Virus record (IMG/VR): IMGVR_UViG_3300017963_000068
Location: 1 to 52,419 of that record
DNA from: a virus
Reading direction: 5' to 3' (one strand)
DNA: 52,419 nucleotides
Shown piece after piece: positions 1 through 8,736 of the stretch. The notes below the pieces were generated by a model that saw nothing but the letters and a program-made list of their open reading frames with translations, did not search any database and was not told where the DNA came from. The stretch's first letter is position 1, and each line of letters begins with the position of its first letter. The position numbers were made by a program, and so were the translations under genes.

Positions 1-123
1 ATGGGAGGACTCGCCCTCCGGCACGGCCACCACGCCCACGGCCGCCCACAGCTTGCGCGGCCCGGACGCCTCGAGGGCGCGGACCAGGGGGGCGAGGTTC
101 AGGCGCTTGGTAGCGTGGCGCCG
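1..123. repeat. Terminal direct repeat, left copy (123 bp)
   Basis: Identical base for base to 52297-52419. It shows that the contig is circular or terminally redundant. A repeat this short and exact is most simply an assembly overlap of a circular or circularly permuted genome. Confidence 0.95.
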
Positions 124-147
124 GCGCTTGGGCTTGCGAATGATCAC
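1..147 (-). CDS. Baseplate assembly protein gpV-like, N-terminal part (gene crosses the joint)
   Basis: This is the 5' end of the gene that continues at 51862-52419. The start is GTG at 147-145, overlapping the stop of the hub gene in a GTGA 4-base overlap, which suggests translational coupling. Joined across the circle the protein has 193 residues. The first 36 begin MIIRKPKRRHATKRL and form a short basic leader before the gpV-type OB-fold region. Confidence in the joined gene is high because frame and neighbours agree on both sides. Confidence 0.85.
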   Translation of the reverse strand, partial: MIIRKPKRRRHATKRLNLAPLVRALEASGPRKLWAAVGVVAVPEGESSH

Positions 148-1715
148 CGCCGTGTCCCCTCGAGGTGGTTTGCGGTTTTCGCTCCGGCGATCGTGCCGTC
201 TTTCTTGCGGCGCTTCTCCTGATTCTTGCGCGGCGTTTTCGCGTTCGGATCCCGGAGGCCGTCCACCACAATGAAGTCCAGGAGGCGGCCCTCGATTGAG
301 ATCCCGGTTTCGGAGTCATACTCGTAAGTGATCTCCGAAACCCGCAAGGGCCTGGTGAGGCCGCGTAGCTCCGTGTAGTGATTCGCGATCACCTCGGCCG
401 CGGCGTGGGTGAACCCGCGCGCGAGGAGGTGAGACACCTTTTCAGGCGCGCTCACCTTGTCATCCGACAAAAGCGCGTGATCCCGTGAGAACTCGGAGAA
501 GTTGAGCCGGAGCGCGTCACCGGCGGCGAGGTCCAGGAGGTCCCGGTCCTCCAGATCCTTGAGGTCCCGCGTTCGGAATATCACCTCGCGCTCCTCACGC
601 CCGAGGCGATCATAGCGGGCCTTTGCCATTTGCCGGAGGACGGCGCGATCGGTCACGCCGTACACTGGAACGATCTCGTATTCGTTCGTTTTCTTGATCG
701 AGGTGGACTCGCCTCCGCGTTTCAGCTTGCGGCTTGACTGTTTGACCTTTTGCCACGCCCCTTTCGGGTATTCGACCGTGATCGGCGCTCGATCGCGATC
801 GGAGTAGGCTTGCACGATGATCGAGGGAACGGTTTTCTTGCCGAGGTGGCGGGACAGCTCGAGGCTTTCGAGGTTCTGGCCCCAGCTCATCTCCCTGATC
901 CGTTGCTCGGAATCGTCCGTGAGGTTTTTCGGGTGTGTGATCACCACGTCCAGGCCGCGAACAAAGGCGATGAAACCGTGCCGCCGGACGGTTTTCGAGA
1001 TCACGTCCCAATATGTCGTGTCCTGTTCCACCGGAATGCCGCGGCGCTTGCCGCGCGTTTCGTTCTGGCCCACGCGCGGAAGCGAGGAGGGCTCGAGGTT
1101 CTCCACGCTCACCGTGAGGCGATCATCCGGATCGGCCATGGCCAGGATCTCCTCCACGAACTTGTCCAGGCGCTTGCCGGTTGGGATCCTTCTGGGCTTG
1201 CCTCCGTCCGTGGGCGGCCATTGGCGCCCGTCCAGATAGGCGGTGTAATCCTGGCCGCTGATCGTCACCCACCGGCCGCCGCTGTCATAGTTCGCCGTGA
1301 GGTCATCGAACAGGCCCGCCACCGTGGGCGCGGTTCCCCAGGTAAAGCGATCCTTGCTGTTCTGGAGGCCCACCTCGAGGCCCAGCTCCTCGAGGGGAGT
1401 CCGCTTGCGCCCGGACGTTGGCGCGTCCAGCTCGGAGAATTGCCGATCCATGAGGTTGGGATCGGCGAGCCCGCTTGTTTGGAACAGGTACACCTCCGCG
1501 GCGCCGGCGCGGACGAGCTGGGGGTCGACGGGAAAATCGTCCGCGTCGAATACCAGCTCCCACGAGTCCGGATCGTCGTAAGCGTTCCGGTGTACGGTGG
1601 CGGCCTTGGGGAGGACGGGGAGGATCAGCGGTTCCGTGTCGCGCGCGTCATCGCCGAACCCGTCGAATACCACCTGGAGGATCGCCCGGCATTGCGGATA
1701 ATAGACTCGCGACAC
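144..1715 (-). CDS. Baseplate hub protein, gpD / late control protein D-like
   Basis: A 523-residue protein in the position of Mu gp44 and P2 gpD, between the LysM tail protein and gpV. In this family the protein forms the trimeric hub ring at the tip of the tail tube, to which the gpV spike attaches. The N-terminus (MSRVYYPQCRAILQVV) and the beta-rich body with a conserved hub-like region around residues 150-330 fit the family, but the call rests largely on order and size. The start is GTG at 1715, one base after the TAG of the preceding gene. The C-terminus is strongly basic (residues about 490-523). Confidence 0.7.
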   Translation of the reverse strand: MSRVYYPQCRAILQVVFDGFGDDARDTEPLILPVLPKAATVHRNAYDDPDSWELVFDADDFPVDPQLVRAGAAEVYLFQTSGLADPNLMDRQFSELDAPTSGRKRTPLEELGLEVGLQNSKDRFTWGTAPTVAGLFDDLTANYDSGGRWVTISGQDYTAYLDGRQWPPTDGGKPRRIPTGKRLDKFVEEILAMADPDDRLTVSVENLEPSSLPRVGQNETRGKRRGIPVEQDTTYWDVISKTVRRHGFIAFVRGLDVVITHPKNLTDDSEQRIREMSWGQNLESLELSRHLGKKTVPSIIVQAYSDRDRAPITVEYPKGAWQKVKQSSRKLKRGGESTSIKKTNEYEIVPVYGVTDRAVLRQMAKARYDRLGREEREVIFRTRDLKDLEDRDLLDLAAGDALRLNFSEFSRDHALLSDDKVSAPEKVSHLLARGFTHAAAEVIANHYTELRGLTRPLRVSEITYEYDSETGISIEGRLLDFIVVDGLRDPNAKTPRKNQEKRRKKDGTIAGAKTANHLEGTRR

Positions 1716-1716
1716 G

Positions 1717-2826
1717 CTAGCCCGTCCCTCGCTCCGGGATGATCAGAAGCTCGTCCCCGGTCAACGTCATGGAACTGAGGGCGTTCCGCTCGGCGATCAG
1801 GCCCCAACAATGGGGCGTTCCGTAGAAACGCCGGCTGATCTTCATTAGGGATTCGCCGCGGTGTGGCCGGTAGAGGGCGAGCGCCGAGGGCTCCGCGCGC
1901 TCCTCCACGCCGAGGGCCGCGGCCCTCGAGGTCCCCAGCGCCACGCGCGTGCGGAAGCGGATCGAGCGGGACCAGGACTCATAATCCAGGACGGACATCG
2001 CCGTGGTGTGGGCGAGGTCCAGATCGGCCCGATATGCCGTCATGGTATCGAGGATCGAAAGCGCGTCATTCGCGGCTTGGCGGAATTGTGTCGCCATGCG
2101 GGTGAACGCCTCGATCGGACGGCTTTCCGTTTTCAAAAGCTCGCGCTGATCGAGGGTGTCCCCGATCGCGTTGCGATCCGTCACGAGCGAGGCGAGGGCC
2201 GCGTCGACGTCATCCGCGGCCGTGCCGCCCAGCGCCGTGCGCGGGGCGTAGTCCTGGGCGTCCAGAATGGCCGCCACCGTGATGTCCAGCTCATCATAGG
2301 CTTGCTGGGTTGACTTGGGGGACGCCGGCGAGCGGTCCTCCAGGTTGCCCTCGCCGGCCCTGGTGTGCGGATCGAACGTGAACGTGTAGCGGATATAATT
2401 CGAGCGCCGATACTCGAAATTCCAATCCGTGATCTGGCCCTCGAACGCCTGGCCCTGAAACTGGATCCGGACAAGGTTGCCGCGCTCGCACATGGCCTCG
2501 AAGCGGCGCATTTCCGCCGAGGCATACCCGGCGAAGTTGTATCGATCATCCCAGCGCCCGGCGAACTCGCTGGCTTTCTTGCTCGGCCCGAGGACTTGAA
2601 CGCTCGGCGTTCGCGCGCCGGAGTAGTCCGTCCGAACGTGGCGAAGCGTTCCGGCGATTCCCCACGGGGCGAGCGGACACGCTCGAGCGCCGCCCTTGTT
2701 CCCGTCCATGGGCCGCCGGTCGGATGTCCACTCAAAGATCGCGGACGGTCCTCCGTCCGGGCGTCCGCCGGTTTGGCGCCCGATGCGCCCGATCTCCTGG
2801 ATCGTGAATGCCCCAGCGCTCGCCAT
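1717..2826 (-). CDS. Tail/baseplate protein with C-terminal LysM domain
   Basis: A 369-residue protein between tape measure and hub, the place of Mu gp43 (DNA circularisation-type protein) and T4 gp53-like LysM proteins. The last 54 residues (about 316-369) form a LysM-like module: a GESLMKISRRFYG motif followed by W, N and a final LLIIPE strand. LysM modules bind N-acetylglucosamine polymers or serve as structural folds inside baseplates. The N-terminal two thirds look like a beta-rich hub-proximal domain. The start ATG at 2826 follows the tape measure stop by one base. LysM is clear; the exact baseplate role is inferred from position. Confidence 0.7.
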   Translation of the reverse strand: MASAGAFTIQEIGRIGRQTGGRPDGGPSAIFEWTSDRRPMDGNKGGARACPLAPWGIAGTLRHVRTDYSGARTPSVQVLGPSKKASEFAGRWDDRYNFAGYASAEMRRFEAMCERGNLVRIQFQGQAFEGQITDWNFEYRRSNYIRYTFTFDPHTRAGEGNLEDRSPASPKSTQQAYDELDITVAAILDAQDYAPRTALGGTAADDVDAALASLVTDRNAIGDTLDQRELLKTESRPIEAFTRMATQFRQAANDALSILDTMTAYRADLDLAHTTAMSVLDYESWSRSIRFRTRVALGTSRAAALGVEERAEPSALALYRPHRGESLMKISRRFYGTPHCWGLIAERNALSSMTLTGDELLIIPERGTG

Positions 2827-2827
2827 G

Positions 2828-4738
2828 CTACGGGCCTCCCCTGTAGGAGCCCGTCCTGGCGGCCTCCTGGAACGTAGTCACCAGATCGAAAACGAATCGA
2901 TCCGGATCCTCGGACTTGGCCTCGATTCGGTGGATCGTCACGTTGATCTTGGGCGGTTTCTTGAGGCCCTCGAGCTTGGGGAGGCCCTCGCCCTTCGCCG
3001 TGAGTCCGGCGGCCTGGGCGCTTTCGATCACCGCCGGGATGAATTTGCCCTCGAGCATTCGGGCAAAGTCCGCCACGGGATCCTGGGATTGACTGAGGAC
3101 GTAATCCAGGCGCGCGAAACTGGACTCGAGCGCGGCCACCGCGTAGTCCTCACCGGCCAGGCCCTTTTTCGTGGCCACACGCGCCGCCGCGCCGGCAAGC
3201 GCCTGTTGTGTCCAGGCGCCACGGTATCCGGGGAGGAGGTTTTCCTGTTTCGCATAGGTCGCGATCTGTTTGTACATGGCGCGGAGATCGTCCGCCTTGC
3301 TCGTGAGCGCTTCTGTTAGCTCCACCTCGCGGAGGTATGCCGCGGGCTCCTCCGCGCGCCAGGCGGCCATCTTCTCCGTGTAACCCGCGGCCCCCGGCGT
3401 CACGCCCCACTTGGCGCGCTCCTCCTGTAGCTTCGCCAGTTCGTCCATGCGCGCGCCGAAATGGCCCAGTTCCTTTTTCAGCTCGGGGAGGACCACCTCG
3501 CCACGTAGCGCCATGCCTTGCTCGATCCGCTTCCGCTCCTCCGCTCGGCGCTTCTCCTCGGCGCTGTGCCACCACTTGTAAAGGCCATAGAGCGCCGTCC
3601 CGGCGAGCCCGATCGCCGGCCCGAATGAGGCGAGCCTCGCCGTCACGTTGGCGATCCCGGCGCCGAACTTCGCCACGCCCAGGCCGGTTTCATTCATTTT
3701 CGCCATGAGGAGGCCGGCGCCAGCTCGGCGCGTCATGCGTCCGGCGAACCCGCCCACGGATTCGAGCATTCCTCCGGCCATGCCTCCGATCTTCCATGCG
3801 GCCCAGCCCTTGGCCACGGTGAGGAGGAGATCGGCGTGGTTCACGAAAAACGCGGCCACGTCCCGGATCAGGCCGAACACGTCCCGGAGCGTGCCGGCGA
3901 GGTTGCGGGCCATTTCGTCCACGCGATCGGTGTTCGCGGTGATCCACGTGTTCCAGCTTTTGATCTCGCTCGTGAGCGCGCGAAACATCGGCAAGCCCAC
4001 CTTGCCGAGGAAAATCTGGAGGTTGTCCTGGAACGTGGAATAGACGCCGGAAAAGCTGGTTTCCTGGGCCTTGGCCATGTTCGTGATCGCCTCGCTCGTG
4101 AGCGCGGCTTTCAGCGCGGCGGCCCTTTGTTGCTCGCTCATTTCGTTGAACGCGGCGCGGCCCTCCTCGCCGATCACGCCCATGGGCTCGAGGAGCGAGC
4201 GGGCGAAGCGATCGACAGAACGAACGCGGCCCATGAGAACGGACTCAATATCCCGCGCCGCCACCTCGGCCTCGATCCCGAACGCGCGCGCGGCCACCAC
4301 GGAGCCCGCCGTGATGTCCTCCAGATCCTTCATGCTCAGGCCCGCTTGCATGATCGGGCGGACGATGTTCGAGGCCATGGCCACCATGTCCGCCGTGGTC
4401 CCCACCGATCGCTTTGCGCGCTCCTGGAGTTGCCCCACGAGATCCACGGACTGTTCCATGGATTGAGTCCAGCCCTGGCCGGTGGTGAGCGAGATCATAC
4501 CGGCCATCTGGACGCGCGCCTGTTCCATGTTCGCGTTGAAACCCACGAGGGCTTTCCAGCCCGCGCGCGCTCCGAAGTAGGCGCCAGCTCCGGCCGCAAC
4601 CTTGCCCCACGCGGAGGACAGGAGCCCGGAGGACTTCGAGGCTTTCTCCACGTTCTGAGTCATGGTCCGCAAGCCTTTGGAGGCTTTGTCCTCCATGAGG
4701 TAGCGGAGCCGGATATCGTACATGGTAGTTTGGGCCAC
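2828..4738 (-). CDS. Tail tape measure protein
   Basis: A 636-residue protein directly after the frameshifting tail chaperone genes, the diagnostic position of the tape measure. It starts MAQTTMYDIRLRYLMEDKASKGL, has an N-terminal coiled-coil-like region, and has a Gly/Ala-rich hydrophobic stretch around residues 300-390 of the kind that can insert into membrane during ejection. Tape measure length sets tail length at roughly 0.15 nm per residue, so a tail near 95 nm is expected (inference). It is short for a myovirus. Confidence 0.85.
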   Translation of the reverse strand: MAQTTMYDIRLRYLMEDKASKGLRTMTQNVEKASKSSGLLSSAWGKVAAGAGAYFGARAGWKALVGFNANMEQARVQMAGMISLTTGQGWTQSMEQSVDLVGQLQERAKRSVGTTADMVAMASNIVRPIMQAGLSMKDLEDITAGSVVAARAFGIEAEVAARDIESVLMGRVRSVDRFARSLLEPMGVIGEEGRAAFNEMSEQQRAAALKAALTSEAITNMAKAQETSFSGVYSTFQDNLQIFLGKVGLPMFRALTSEIKSWNTWITANTDRVDEMARNLAGTLRDVFGLIRDVAAFFVNHADLLLTVAKGWAAWKIGGMAGGMLESVGGFAGRMTRRAGAGLLMAKMNETGLGVAKFGAGIANVTARLASFGPAIGLAGTALYGLYKWWHSAEEKRRAEERKRIEQGMALRGEVVLPELKKELGHFGARMDELAKLQEERAKWGVTPGAAGYTEKMAAWRAEEPAAYLREVELTEALTSKADDLRAMYKQIATYAKQENLLPGYRGAWTQQALAGAAARVATKKGLAGEDYAVAALESSFARLDYVLSQSQDPVADFARMLEGKFIPAVIESAQAAGLTAKGEGLPKLEGLKKPPKINVTIHRIEAKSEDPDRFVFDLVTTFQEAARTGSYRGGP

Positions 4739-4745
4739 TCGTGAT

Positions 4746-4946
4746 CTACTTTCGCCAGGCTTTCGGCCTCGCCAAATGGCCCAGGCCCGCGCCGTTGTCC
4801 TCCGTGTCCGTGCGCTCGATCAGATCGTCAATCTCCGCATGTAGCGCCCAGCGTTCGTTCAGGGTGAGGCGCTGATATGCCTCCCAGCTCATGCCGTCCA
4901 CGTGCCACCCCACGCGGGTGAACTCGCGGAGGAGGCGCCGCATCAC
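4746..4946 (-). CDS. Tail assembly chaperone, frameshift extension (gpG-T / gp41'-like)
   Basis: Annotated alone this is a 66-residue reading frame with a GTG start (4946) overlapping the upstream stop. Its frame is open far upstream of that GTG, back through two in-frame slippery heptamers in the preceding gene. The likely real product is therefore a -1 frameshift fusion: 119 residues of the 140-residue chaperone (through the GGA codon at 5011-5009) followed by 87 residues of this frame, 206 in total. Such short and long chaperone pairs coat the tape measure during tail assembly in most long-tailed phages. The sequence has an EAYQRLTLNERWAL helix typical of the extension. Confidence 0.75.
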   Translation of the reverse strand: MMRRLLREFTRVGWHVDGMSWEAYQRLTLNERWALHAEIDDLIERTDTEDNGAGLGHLARPKAWRK

Positions 4947-5365
4947 CCATCGATAGGCTGATCGCCGCTTTCCACCTCCTCGCTTCGCTTGCTGGGGAGA
5001 ACCACGGTTCCCCCCGCGATCGCTTTTTTTAGATCACCCGTGTCGACGCCATTCAGATCGTTGAAAAACGCCTCCACGTAGATCAGTGTCCTGTGGCTCC
5101 ACCTGTCCATTCCCATGAACGGGACGCCGTCGACGTTCACGGGCTCGCCGTCCACCTCCACCATGCTCAGGCGGATCGACTCGCGCCGATCGGCCTGGAT
5201 CGCCGCTACGGCGCTCCCCTTGAGCGCGGAGGTTGCGTGGGCGTCCGCCCAGATCGCGGATTGGATATCGTCCGTCGCCTCCAGCTCGCGCATTACCACT
5301 TCCCGGCAATCGCAATAGTCGGGGAGGGTGTAGCGCTTTCGCAGTCGCGGTGGTGCCTTGCTCAT
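4943..5365 (-). CDS. Tail assembly chaperone (gpG / gp41-like)
   Basis: A 140-residue acidic, helical protein between tail tube and tape measure, beginning MSKAPPRLRKRYTLPDYCDC. This position and the overlapping downstream frame identify it as the short tail assembly chaperone that binds the tape measure protein. The ATG at 5365 lies 9 nt after the GACACAGGA start-associated sequence (5375-5383). Two -1 slippery heptamers, A_AAA_AAA at 5030-5024 and G_GGG_GGA at 5015-5009, are both in the correct phase near the 3' end. Confidence 0.75.
   Translation of the reverse strand: MSKAPPRLRKRYTLPDYCDCREVVMRELEATDDIQSAIWADAHATSALKGSAVAAIQADRRESIRLSMVEVDGEPVNVDGVPFMGMDRWSHRTLIYVEAFFNDLNGVDTGDLKKAIAGGTVVLPSKRSEEVESGDQPIDG
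5009..5030 (-). other. Programmed -1 frameshift site with two slippery heptamers
   Basis: On the minus strand the chaperone reads CTA AAA AAA GCG ATC GCG GGG GGA ACC. Both A_AAA_AAA (5030-5024) and G_GGG_GGA (5015-5009) match the X_XXY_YYZ rule in the zero frame. The -1 frame is open from there to the stop at 4746. G6A-type heptamers are known from tail chaperones of other phages; having two in one gene is unusual. Confidence 0.8.
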
Positions 5366-5374
5366 GGTTCGTTC

Positions 5375-5383
5375 TCCTGTGTC
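5375..5383 (-). repeat. Start-associated sequence GACACAGGA, copy before 5365
   Basis: Minus-strand GACACAGGAG lies 9 nt upstream of the chaperone ATG and contains its Shine-Dalgarno core. One of 11 exact copies in the genome. Confidence 0.8.
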
Positions 5384-5393
5384 GGTTGTGGGT

Positions 5394-5412
5394 GGGCCGG
5401 ACTACCCGGCCC
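5394..5412 (-). promoter_or_regulatory. Hairpin between tail tube and chaperone genes
   Basis: A perfect 7-bp inverted repeat, GGGCCGG-ACTAC-CCGGCCC, in the gap between the tube stop (5435) and the chaperone start, about 10 nt before the start-associated sequence. There is no T-run, so it is not a canonical terminator. It may stabilise or process the message. Confidence 0.6.
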
Positions 5413-5434
5413 GGGCTCGAACTGGTGGCGAGCG

Positions 5435-5878
5435 CTAGGCGCTCATCACCAGGACTTTCTTGCATTTGCCCTCGAACGGCGCGGACACGTATTCCTTGCG
5501 GCCCCCGAAACTGATCTCCGTGGGACGTAGGAACACCTCCTGGAGGACGTGGATCGCCGCGGTTTCGCCGCGCTCGCGGAACGCATAGATCACGGTGATC
5601 GTGATGTTCGGGTGGGCCGTGTGGGCGGCCTCGCGCGCCGTGATCGTTTGCAGGAAATCGATCACCTTGCGGTCCTGGATCTGGACGGTGAACGCCAGAT
5701 CATAGCCGTGGTGTTGATAGTCCAGGTCGGACTCCACCTCCCCAAGGAAATCCTCCTCGAGGAGATCGCCGCGCTCCGTGAGCGTGAACTCGGAGGCTTT
5801 GAAAAAGCTCCCCTCCTGGATCTGGCCGTCCACGGCCACCCGCATGGTGACTTCCTGGCCCCTGATTCGTAGCGACAT
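5435..5878 (-). CDS. Tail tube protein
   Basis: A 147-residue protein immediately downstream of the sheath gene and upstream of the chaperones, which is the position and size of the myovirus tail tube monomer. It begins MSLRIRGQEVTMRVAVDGQ, is beta-rich, and carries a central LDYQHHGYDLAFTVQ strand pair typical of XkdM / Mu gpM-like tubes. Tube rings polymerise around the tape measure and form the channel for DNA. Confidence 0.75.
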   Translation of the reverse strand: MSLRIRGQEVTMRVAVDGQIQEGSFFKASEFTLTERGDLLEEDFLGEVESDLDYQHHGYDLAFTVQIQDRKVIDFLQTITAREAAHTAHPNITITVIYAFRERGETAAIHVLQEVFLRPTEISFGGRKEYVSAPFEGKCKKVLVMSA

Positions 5879-5924
5879 GGTGTGCTCCTATGGTGGTCGG
5901 TTCTGGGTTTCGCCGTGGTGGCTT

Positions 5925-7478
5925 CTATTGCTCCTCGATCGTGACGGTGGTTCCGATCACCGTTTCGAGGATCAGGTGGAGCATGTGGCCGATCAGGCGC
6001 ACGTCCCACCGGATCTTTTCGATTCCCTGGCCGCGGCTTTGCTCCGTGTTCATGGACTGATCGATCGCGAAGTCCGCCACGATCCGCCCGGCATCCTTGA
6101 GGGCGTTCGAGAACGCCACCAGCTCGCCGGCCATCTGGGCGCGGTTCTCGAGGGTGTTTTTCGCCTTGACGTAGAACCGGAGCCGATCGGCCGCGGAAAG
6201 CTGGAGGTAGTCCGCGCAACGCCGGCGGGCGATCTCGGTTTTGCCCGAGGTGAGAAGCGTCACCACCGCCGAACGAAACGAGAAAGCGCCGTCCGGTAGC
6301 TTCTCCAGGGTGGAGATTCCGGCGGCCCGGAGCGCCACCAGATCGCCGCGCGTCATGGTTTCGTTCGCGAGGCGCCGGATCCCGGATAGGTAGTCCGAAT
6401 TCGGACGCGCGCCCGGGTGGACGTCGACATCCGTTTGACTCCAGATCGAGGCCATGAACTCGTGGGGCGGGACTTGGATCTCCAGGCCCGTGTCCGGATC
6501 CAGGGTCCAGGCCGAATTGAAACACCACACGATCCGATCCGAACGGGTTGTGATATCCGTGCCCGCGTTCGTGATCTCGGTGGCCACCGCCTGGGCGTGG
6601 GTGCCGGCCCAGGTCAAGAAAACCTTGTCCGCGAGGAGCGGGGCCAGCGTCACCATTTCGCCATTGAGGGCGTTCTGATCGACGGCGGCGCCGGCGAATA
6701 GGATCCCGTAGGGTCCGGGCGTGTAGGCCAGATCGTCCAGCGCCGCGATCTCCTGGGCGCTCGCGATCGTGCCGTCCGCTCCGTCCTGATCGGTCCAGGC
6801 GGCCCCCACGGCGCCGAGGGCCACCCAATTGTCCGTATCCCGCGCCGCCACGAAATCGGTTTCCGTGATCGTGGACGAATTCGCGGGCCGTCCGCTGGCC
6901 ACCTTTGTGAGATCGATCCAGCGCGCCACGTCATCGCCCACCACCTCGGCGAGGTTGTCATCCGCGGCGGTTTTGATGTTCAGGTTCTCGAACGTGACGA
7001 TCTCCCCGAGGTATTTCACCTCGAGGTTGAAATGATCGGCGTTGCCGTCCGAGGCGTCCACGATCCGCCAGTAGAGGTCACCGCCCCACGCGCCCGCGGA
7101 GCTGGCGGCGATCTTCAGGACTTCCGTTCCGGCGCCGTCCACGCCCTCCTCGGCGGTGAAAAACGCCTCATCGGCATCCGAGGCCACCACGCGCCGAACG
7201 TAGAGGGTTCCGAACGGCTTATTGAGGAGCGCGCGCCACACCTGGCCCACGAGCGGGCCGCCGGAGCCACGATCGCGTCCGCCGTACACCTCGAGGAAAC
7301 GCGAGGTCGACGTGATCATCTGGACGGTGGACGGGCCGCGGACGCACACGCCAGCGATCCCGGTCGCGCCGAGGTTGCGGCCCTGAATGAATCCGGGCGG
7401 ATCTTTCTCCACCACGTAGAGGCCCTCCACCTCCGTGAACTCGGCCGGGTTGCTCGTGAAGTAGACATCTTGCGCCAT
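5925..7478 (-). CDS. Contractile tail sheath protein
   Basis: A 517-residue sheath subunit. The N-terminus (residues 10-90) has the family's PPGFIQGRNLGATGIAGV and later VYGGR and GGPLVGQVWRAL segments that precede the handshake domain. The C-terminal 150 residues contain the conserved tail of sheath proteins (residues about 400-517, with RRRCADYLQ and IRWDVRLIGHMLHLILET), which supplies the donor strands of the contractile mesh. It is followed 46 bp later by the tube gene. This identifies the phage as a myovirus. Confidence 0.9.
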   Translation of the reverse strand: MAQDVYFTSNPAEFTEVEGLYVVEKDPPGFIQGRNLGATGIAGVCVRGPSTVQMITSTSRFLEVYGGRDRGSGGPLVGQVWRALLNKPFGTLYVRRVVASDADEAFFTAEEGVDGAGTEVLKIAASSAGAWGGDLYWRIVDASDGNADHFNLEVKYLGEIVTFENLNIKTAADDNLAEVVGDDVARWIDLTKVASGRPANSSTITETDFVAARDTDNWVALGAVGAAWTDQDGADGTIASAQEIAALDDLAYTPGPYGILFAGAAVDQNALNGEMVTLAPLLADKVFLTWAGTHAQAVATEITNAGTDITTRSDRIVWCFNSAWTLDPDTGLEIQVPPHEFMASIWSQTDVDVHPGARPNSDYLSGIRRLANETMTRGDLVALRAAGISTLEKLPDGAFSFRSAVVTLLTSGKTEIARRRCADYLQLSAADRLRFYVKAKNTLENRAQMAGELVAFSNALKDAGRIVADFAIDQSMNTEQSRGQGIEKIRWDVRLIGHMLHLILETVIGTTVTIEEQ

Positions 7479-7494
7479 CGTTTGCTCCTGTGGG

Positions 7495-8103
7495 TTACGG
7501 GGCGGGCGAGATTGTCCCGTCCTCGGCGACTATGACCACCTCCACGCTCGGCGGTCCAAAGGGTGAGGCTCCGAACTCCTCGGTGAGTCCGATCTGAAGT
7601 TGATCGATTGTCCAGGCGCCCAGGCGCGTGACTAGGGCCGGGATGATCCCGTTCACTTGGGTGATCGAATAGTAGGCTTTGTCAAAGGCCGCTTCATTCC
7701 GCCACTCGTCCTCCTGTAGCTCCCAGGAGGCGCGGAACTCGAGCGGACATGCCGCCACGTCCGTGAGGAGAATCCCCGGGTGTAGCGGCGTTGACAGGAA
7801 CAGGTCGATGATCTTTTGCTCGAGCGCGATCCGGGTGTAGATATCCGCGGCGCCGAGGCGAAACTGGACGCGCGCGGTATGCGCCCCCACTTCCATGATC
7901 ACCCGATCGGGCGCCGGTGAGTCCACCTCGCGCGCCTGGTTCGGCTCGTAGGCCCACGTCACCGGAATGATCGCCAGGTGGGGCCATCTGATCTCGCGCG
8001 AGCCCGGCGCCTGGCCGATACAGATCCGATCTTTCAGCTCGGGCACGGCGCACGCGATCTCCTTGCCCAGTTGCTTGAGCGCCTCGAGGCGGACGATCGC
8101 CAT
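7495..8103 (-). CDS. Tail terminator / gp37-like protein
   Basis: A 202-residue protein between the gp10-like connector and the sheath, the slot of Mu gp37 / tail terminator proteins. I placed the start at ATG 8103 because it overlaps the preceding TAA by one base (TAATG) and begins MAIVRLEALKQLGKEI. Longer in-frame extensions would overlap the previous gene heavily. There is no recognisable motif beyond a beta-alpha pattern, so the role is inferred from order. Confidence 0.55.
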   Translation of the reverse strand: MAIVRLEALKQLGKEIACAVPELKDRICIGQAPGSREIRWPHLAIIPVTWAYEPNQAREVDSPAPDRVIMEVGAHTARVQFRLGAADIYTRIALEQKIIDLFLSTPLHPGILLTDVAACPLEFRASWELQEDEWRNEAAFDKAYYSITQVNGIIPALVTRLGAWTIDQLQIGLTEEFGASPFGPPSVEVVIVAEDGTISPAP

Positions 8104-8735
8104 TACTTGCCCTCCGGACTTTTCGCCGTGGCGAGCTTTTTCAGGAGGCGCACGAATTCGATCGCCACGTAGTCCTGGAGGTGGGGGAGGAGCTTCTGGA
8201 CGAAATAGGTTGGCTTCTGGCCCTCCTCGCGGAGGCGCTTCACGATTCCATACGTGATCGAGGCAAGCTCCGGGTGTTGCTCCCACACCTCGCCACCGCC
8301 GCGGCCGTAGGTTTTCCACCCGCCGGCGTCGACGCGCTTTTTCTTGCCCGATTTCGTAACCATGCCGAAATAGTCACGGTGGCGGTAAACCCACCAGTAG
8401 ATCGCCTCCCAGCCCTCGCGGCTTACGGGGTGAGGGCGCGCGCCGTGTTCCACAATCCCGGCGTGTGGGGCATTGTTCTGGATCACCAGGAGGGTGGCCT
8501 CGCGATCGAACGCGGCGGACACGCCTGCGATCTTGGCGCCGGTGCGTTTCAGCTCCCAGCTCGAGCGGAGTTGCCCGAGGTCGGACGGGCTCGCTCGCCG
8601 TAGGACGCCGAGGCCGCGCGCGCCACCGCGGAGGACGGCGCGCTGGACGGCTTTCCTCGCGGCGTTGTCACGTTGCCGGAGGAGCGCCGCCAGCTTGCCC
8701 GGCGTGGTTTGGATCGCCTTGCTAGAAACGGCCAT
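8103..8735 (-). CDS. HK97 gp10-like head-tail / minor tail protein
   Basis: A 210-residue basic protein with the hallmark of the gp10-like family: an N-terminal helix rich in Arg and Lys, a LRSSWEL strand and the motif APHAGIVEHGARPHPV around residues 89-104. These proteins act at the head-tail junction or tail completion. It sits between a connector protein and the tail terminator candidate. A C-terminal basic helix closes the protein. The stop overlaps the next ATG. Confidence 0.7.
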   Translation of the reverse strand: MAVSSKAIQTTPGKLAALLRQRDNAARKAVQRAVLRGGARGLGVLRRASPSDLGQLRSSWELKRTGAKIAGVSAAFDREATLLVIQNNAPHAGIVEHGARPHPVSREGWEAIYWWVYRHRDYFGMVTKSGKKKRVDAGGWKTYGRGGGEVWEQHPELASITYGIVKRLREEGQKPTYFVQKLLPHLQDYVAIEFVRLLKKLATAKSPEGK

Positions 8736-8736
8736 C

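Noticed and set aside
750-1742. 330-codon plus-strand open frame opposite the hub gene
   Set aside because: It mirrors the minus-strand codons of a clear baseplate gene; such long antisense frames are common in GC-rich DNA. Same reasoning for 3836-4744, 10447-11532, 15251-16381, 23095-24165, 35046-35921, 44028-45146 and 48127-49146.
5662-6828. 388-codon minus frame inside the sheath gene
   Set aside because: Arg/Gly/Pro-rich shadow of the sheath frame with no ribosome site.
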